Source: an uncultured Bacteroides sp. (lineage in GTDB: Bacteria; Bacteroidota; Bacteroidia; Bacteroidales; Bacteroidaceae). From it: a DNA stretch of 64,000 nt. Position numbers and translations under genes: made by a program. Location: positions 248,001 to 312,000 of the forward strand of contig URYL01000001.1 in assembly GCA_900552075.1 (NCBI GenBank), given 5' to 3'. Shown here piece after piece: positions 60,751-64,000 of this stretch; the first letter of the stretch is position 1; every line of letters begins with the position of its first letter. Below the pieces are notes generated by a model that was given only the letters and a program-made list of their open reading frames with translations, was not told where the DNA came from and did not search any database.

Positions 60751-62082
60751 TTAGTTTCTAAATCTCCAATAATCCAACTCAAATAAGTCCTTCTTGTTCT
60801 CTCCTTCAAAGCTAAGGTACAAATCATGTACTCCACTGACCGCATTGACCTCACAAGAATAAAGTTGATAATTGGAAGTCCCATTTCCCTGTGGGATAGT
60901 CACGTTTCCCACAATTTTTCCATCCGGAGCATCCAAACGAATCTTCAGATTTCCTCCCACAAGAGGCAATGCAGAAATCTCAAAGCGGCGGGCCTTATTC
61001 TTGCCGAAATCGACTCCACGTACACAAATATATTCGCCATTATTGACATTCACCACAGAAAGGCCCTGCATCCCATTAGGAGCTGTTTGCAATCCATACC
61101 CCCATCCCATTGTTTCGGCTTCCACTCTACGGAACGGATTGAAAGTGACTATCTGTTCCAGTTTGGTATCCGCCCAATATGGTACTTCCTGAATGGTTCC
61201 ATCCGTGTTATAATGCATCTCAGCCACTGCCACCGAACGACGTTCATAGTGGGTGTCGGTTTCCAGCTTCAATAAATCATAATTCAAGCCAAAGACATAC
61301 GACTTTCCTTTATAATCCATAATACCTGGATGATTTCCACGGGTCCTATCCGTAGGACGCATGATGTATCCCCTGGTTTTCCACGGACCTGTAGGACTGT
61401 CGCTCATAGCATATCCAATACCTTCCGGACAGCAAGTAGAAGCAAAAGCCAAATAATAGTGCCCGTTGCGTTTATAAAACCAAGGACCTTCCTGATAATG
61501 CTCCGGAGTTTCCTTCAATTTCACAATATCTCCGGAATACGAAATCATATCCTCATTCAATTTCACATAATAACAGTTCGGATTTCCCCAATACATATAA
61601 GCCTGTCCGTCATCGTCAATAAACACTGTCGGATCAATGTCATCCCAATGTTCCTTCTGCCAGACCAAAGGCTTGCCCAACGGATCCTTGAACGGTCCGT
61701 AAGGACTATCGGCCACCAGTACACCAATGCCATTCCCATGAATCGGACAATACATATAGAATTTTCCGTTACGCTCCACTACCTGTTCTGCCCAAGCCCC
61801 GTTGTCACGTTTTGTCCAGCCGAAATCTTTGAGCGAAGCCACTGCTCCATGGTCGGTCCAGTTAACCATATCTGTAGAGGTATACAACAACCAGTCCTGC
61901 ATCTTAAATCCTTCCGCATCATTCTCATCATGAGTTGTATAAAGAAACACCGTATCATTGTATACCATCGGTGCTGGGTCGGCCGTATACTTTGTCTGAA
62001 TAATTGGTCGTTGGGCATTGACATTCAAGCAATTCAATAGCCCATAACTTCCACATAACAATAAAATCTTACCAATATTCAT
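60751..62082 (-). CDS. GH43 enzyme with C-terminal CBM6-like module (copy 1)
   Basis: A 443-residue exported enzyme (signal KILLLCGSYGLLNCLNVNAQ). Catalytic features parallel copy 2: TKYTADPAPMVYNDTVFLYT, DIDPTVFIDDDGQAYMYWGN and YQEGPWFYKRNGHYYLAFAS. The C-terminal module (FRRVEAETMGWGYGLQTAPN, ending VHDLYLSFEGENKKDLFELD) is CBM6-like. A 13-residue string around PNCYYVKLNEDMI is identical in both copies. The ATG at 62082 is used because the frame start three codons earlier is TTG. It follows the LamG-GH43 gene by 39 bases in the right xylan operon. Substrate differences between the copies cannot be judged from sequence. Confidence 0.9.
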   Translation of the reverse strand: MNIGKILLLCGSYGLLNCLNVNAQRPIIQTKYTADPAPMVYNDTVFLYTTHDENDAEGFKMQDWLLYTSTDMVNWTDHGAVASLKDFGWTKRDNGAWAEQVVERNGKFYMYCPIHGNGIGVLVADSPYGPFKDPLGKPLVWQKEHWDDIDPTVFIDDDGQAYMYWGNPNCYYVKLNEDMISYSGDIVKLKETPEHYQEGPWFYKRNGHYYLAFASTCCPEGIGYAMSDSPTGPWKTRGYIMRPTDRTRGNHPGIMDYKGKSYVFGLNYDLLKLETDTHYERRSVAVAEMHYNTDGTIQEVPYWADTKLEQIVTFNPFRRVEAETMGWGYGLQTAPNGMQGLSVVNVNNGEYICVRGVDFGKNKARRFEISALPLVGGNLKIRLDAPDGKIVGNVTIPQGNGTSNYQLYSCEVNAVSGVHDLYLSFEGENKKDLFELDYWRFRN

Positions 62083-62121
62083 AATATTCAAAATTTAAGT
62101 TCCAACAAATTCACCTTTATT

Positions 62122-63840
62122 TTACTTGCGAGGTACCCCGCTTACACCAGAAGACGTCAATTCAATCGGTTGAATTGTGCCATCCTCGTTAAAATAAAGA
62201 TATTCTACACATACATGGCGACGACAATCTCCTCCCGGCTGGCCATCCAAAGAATAAGAACCGTCATGATAGAAAAAATACCATTGTCCGTTCAATTCCA
62301 CTACCGACGGATGGATGGTAAAACCAAAATTCGCCGGCCCAGTAATGAAACCACGATAAGTCCATGGCCCCTTTATATCCTCAGCTGTAGAATAACAAAT
62401 TTGTTCAGGCTGTGTACCCGGGGCATCTGCCGCATAAATATTATAATACAAGTTCTTCCGCTTGAAAAGCCAAGGTCCCTCCGAATAATTCCGATAAGGT
62501 ACCTTTCGGATTTCACCGTCCAGCTCAATCATATTCTTCTTCAACTTCACCATGTAACAGTCTCCGTTTCCCCAGGCCATCCAAGGAGTTCCATCCTCGT
62601 CTATCCACACCGTAGGATCAATGTCCGCATTCGCACGATGCGAGTCACACGTCATGGAATCTGTAATGAGGGGCGTTCCGTCAGTACGTGCAGGTTTAAA
62701 AGGCCCCAAGGGGCTATCTCCCACTGCCACATCAATTTTATGTGCGCCATTTTCTTTCTGATCAAGCGTCACATAAAAATAAAACTTTCCGTGATGCTCC
62801 ACCACCTGGGCTGCCCACGCTCCGTTCGGATTGGAATCAGGGAAATCATCCGCACGCAATACCATTCCATGAGGCGTCCAATGTTTCATGTCTTTACTGG
62901 AATAGCACATCCATCCCGGCATATTGAACCAGCCGCCGACACCTGCTTTATCTACTCCCACATATGCATACGCCTTATTCTTGTAGACCGTCACAGCCGG
63001 ATCGGCAGTAAACTCATCCCGGAACAAAGGATTCTGACCGGGCTCATACGGACGCTCCATCCCTTTTATGGATACCTCATCAATATACCCGTCTAATACC
63101 TGCAAACTATTGGGATACCCTCCGGGGAATCCACGTCCTACAATCCACATGCCGGCATTATGCCGTACAGCTAATCCTTTATAGGAAGTGTTCGCAGTTT
63201 TATAGCCCTCCTCTACAGATGACTTTACTCCCAACGTCAAAACGGTAGCGTCACTTGTCTTTTCATACTCCGCAGAAGCATACAAATCATACCATATTCC
63301 CGCCTTGACATCATCACCTGCGGTCATACGGACCGTTTCTCCCTTGTCTGTAGCTACCTCCACAAAGAACTTCTTTTCCATGGAATCAAAACCGATAGAT
63401 ATATCCCCTGTCAAAGTACCCTTTTTCCCTTCTTTACAAAGAAAAACCTGTTCCGTCCCAAGTTGATTACATTTAAGGCTCAAACTGATATTCCACCCGT
63501 ATTGAAGGTCAGAAAAAGGTAAAAATGCATTAAACGGAACCTTGAATTCACTGTTGTTCAGTTTAAGCGAAGTACTGTTAGCCTTCCCTCCTCGTTCTTG
63601 AAAAGGTACGTCTTTGCTGAAAAGTTCCGACACCTTTGCTCCCGGCCTCAGCTGAAGCGCATTTCCATTTTGAGAATTATCCACCACAAATGCAGGGGCA
63701 ATGGAATCAGGATGTAATTCTGTTCCCAATTCAAAACTCCAGTATGAAAGCTGTTTATAGCCCTCATTCACTCCTAAGGCAGTCAGAGGACACAGGGTGA
63801 TACATAGCCCTCCTACAATATTTTGTATATACGTTTTCAT
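62122..63840 (-). CDS. GH43 enzyme with N-terminal LamG-like domain
   Basis: A 572-residue exported enzyme (signal NIVGGLCITLCPLTALGVNE). Residues about 30-245 form a concanavalin-like LamG fold (LSYWSFELGTELHPDSIAPA, then GYIDEVSIKGMERPYEPGQN). The GH43 propeller follows, with FRDEFTADPAVTVYKNKAYA (catalytic base), ADIDPTVWIDEDGTPWMAWG and RNYSEGPWLFKRKNLYYNIY (acid). No CBM6 follows, unlike the two downstream GH43 genes. It would debranch or trim arabinoxylan outside or in the periplasm. It lies 34 bases after the partial gene at the window edge, so the operon extends to the right. Confidence 0.9.
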   Translation of the reverse strand: MKTYIQNIVGGLCITLCPLTALGVNEGYKQLSYWSFELGTELHPDSIAPAFVVDNSQNGNALQLRPGAKVSELFSKDVPFQERGGKANSTSLKLNNSEFKVPFNAFLPFSDLQYGWNISLSLKCNQLGTEQVFLCKEGKKGTLTGDISIGFDSMEKKFFVEVATDKGETVRMTAGDDVKAGIWYDLYASAEYEKTSDATVLTLGVKSSVEEGYKTANTSYKGLAVRHNAGMWIVGRGFPGGYPNSLQVLDGYIDEVSIKGMERPYEPGQNPLFRDEFTADPAVTVYKNKAYAYVGVDKAGVGGWFNMPGWMCYSSKDMKHWTPHGMVLRADDFPDSNPNGAWAAQVVEHHGKFYFYVTLDQKENGAHKIDVAVGDSPLGPFKPARTDGTPLITDSMTCDSHRANADIDPTVWIDEDGTPWMAWGNGDCYMVKLKKNMIELDGEIRKVPYRNYSEGPWLFKRKNLYYNIYAADAPGTQPEQICYSTAEDIKGPWTYRGFITGPANFGFTIHPSVVELNGQWYFFYHDGSYSLDGQPGGDCRRHVCVEYLYFNEDGTIQPIELTSSGVSGVPRK

Positions 63841-63874
63841 AGATTCATCATTATCATGACTTCCTTATCTACTA

Positions 63875-64000
63875 TTATTTCCGAATAATCACCACCCCTC
63901 CGTTTTTAGGAATAGAAAGATTGACAATCTGTTTCTTGCTGATAACCTGCTCCTTGACTGAGCCAGCCAGTTTATCATTATCTTCATACAAATTGACAAC
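63875..64000 (-). CDS. C-terminal end of an operon gene, unidentified
   Basis: Forty-one codons before a TAA stop are visible, ending LSIPKNGGVVIIRK; the 5' part lies beyond the window. The final beta-strand pattern with a glycine pair is common at the C-terminal beta-sandwich of glycoside hydrolases, which fits the operon, but no family can be named. The gene precedes the LamG-GH43 gene by 34 bases on the same strand. Confidence 0.55.
   Translation of the reverse strand, partial: VVNLYEDNDKLAGSVKEQVISKKQIVNLSIPKNGGVVIIRK

Overview
The window is chromosomal DNA of a gut Bacteroidales bacterium, most likely Bacteroides or Phocaeicola. The evidence is: the Bacteroidetes -7 promoter motif TAnnTTTG before many genes; a hybrid two-component regulator (HTCS) controlling a xylan utilisation locus; S46 dipeptidyl peptidases; a GH84 hexosaminidase; DUF5723, DUF3868 and DUF4369 envelope proteins; and a thrA/phosphoglycerate-mutase-like/thrC operon. 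No rRNA, tRNA, CRISPR array, intact insertion sequence or replication origin was seen.

Layout. 1-2.9 kb: the start of an outer-membrane barrel gene and a divergent TPR protein. 2.9-6.3 kb: an AT-rich accessory patch with a small membrane ORF, an AlbA_2/HATPase protein, a coiled-coil partner and the decayed remains of what may be a second ATPase. 6.3-12.7 kb: pantothenate kinase, then a same-strand set of polyprenol-phosphate mannose synthase, dihydroorotase, a free-standing MetH reactivation domain, a membrane metallophosphoesterase and a PlsC acyltransferase. 12.7-23.1 kb: a DUF4369 lipoprotein, a DPP7/DPP11 pair, a subtilase-xseA-xseB operon, a MATE transporter and a cytidylate-kinase-like protein. 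23.3-30.1 kb: the threonine operon, with a possible leader peptide, divergent from radA. 30.2-43.6 kb: GH84, a three-gene envelope operon (lipoprotein, DUF5723, DUF3868/OmpA/TPR), an FAD oxidoreductase with a LuxR-type regulator, a secreted esterase and a TonB receptor. 43.8-64 kb: the xylan locus.

The xylan locus has two minus-strand transcription units flanking a plus-strand HTCS sensor-regulator. One unit carries an acetylesterase, a GPH-type transporter, GH10 xylanase, GH43 and GH67. The other carries GH43 x3, GH31 and a CE6-like esterase, and it continues past the right edge. Together these products could deacetylate, debranch and cut glucuronoarabinoxylan, then import and degrade the oligosaccharides. 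No SusC/SusD pair lies in the window, so it may sit beyond the right edge.

The most unusual signal is a family of three intergenic arrays (near 7.3, 23.2 and 43.7 kb). Each has five units on an exact 22-bp period, made of a 16-bp near-palindrome and a 6-bp spacer, with different palindrome sequences at different loci. They occur in both divergent and convergent gaps, so they are not simple promoters, terminators or CRISPRs. Other notable signals are a 118-bp nested inverted repeat beside the first array, three TGTTACA-type sites spaced exactly 21 bp before the HTCS gene, and the threonine leader.
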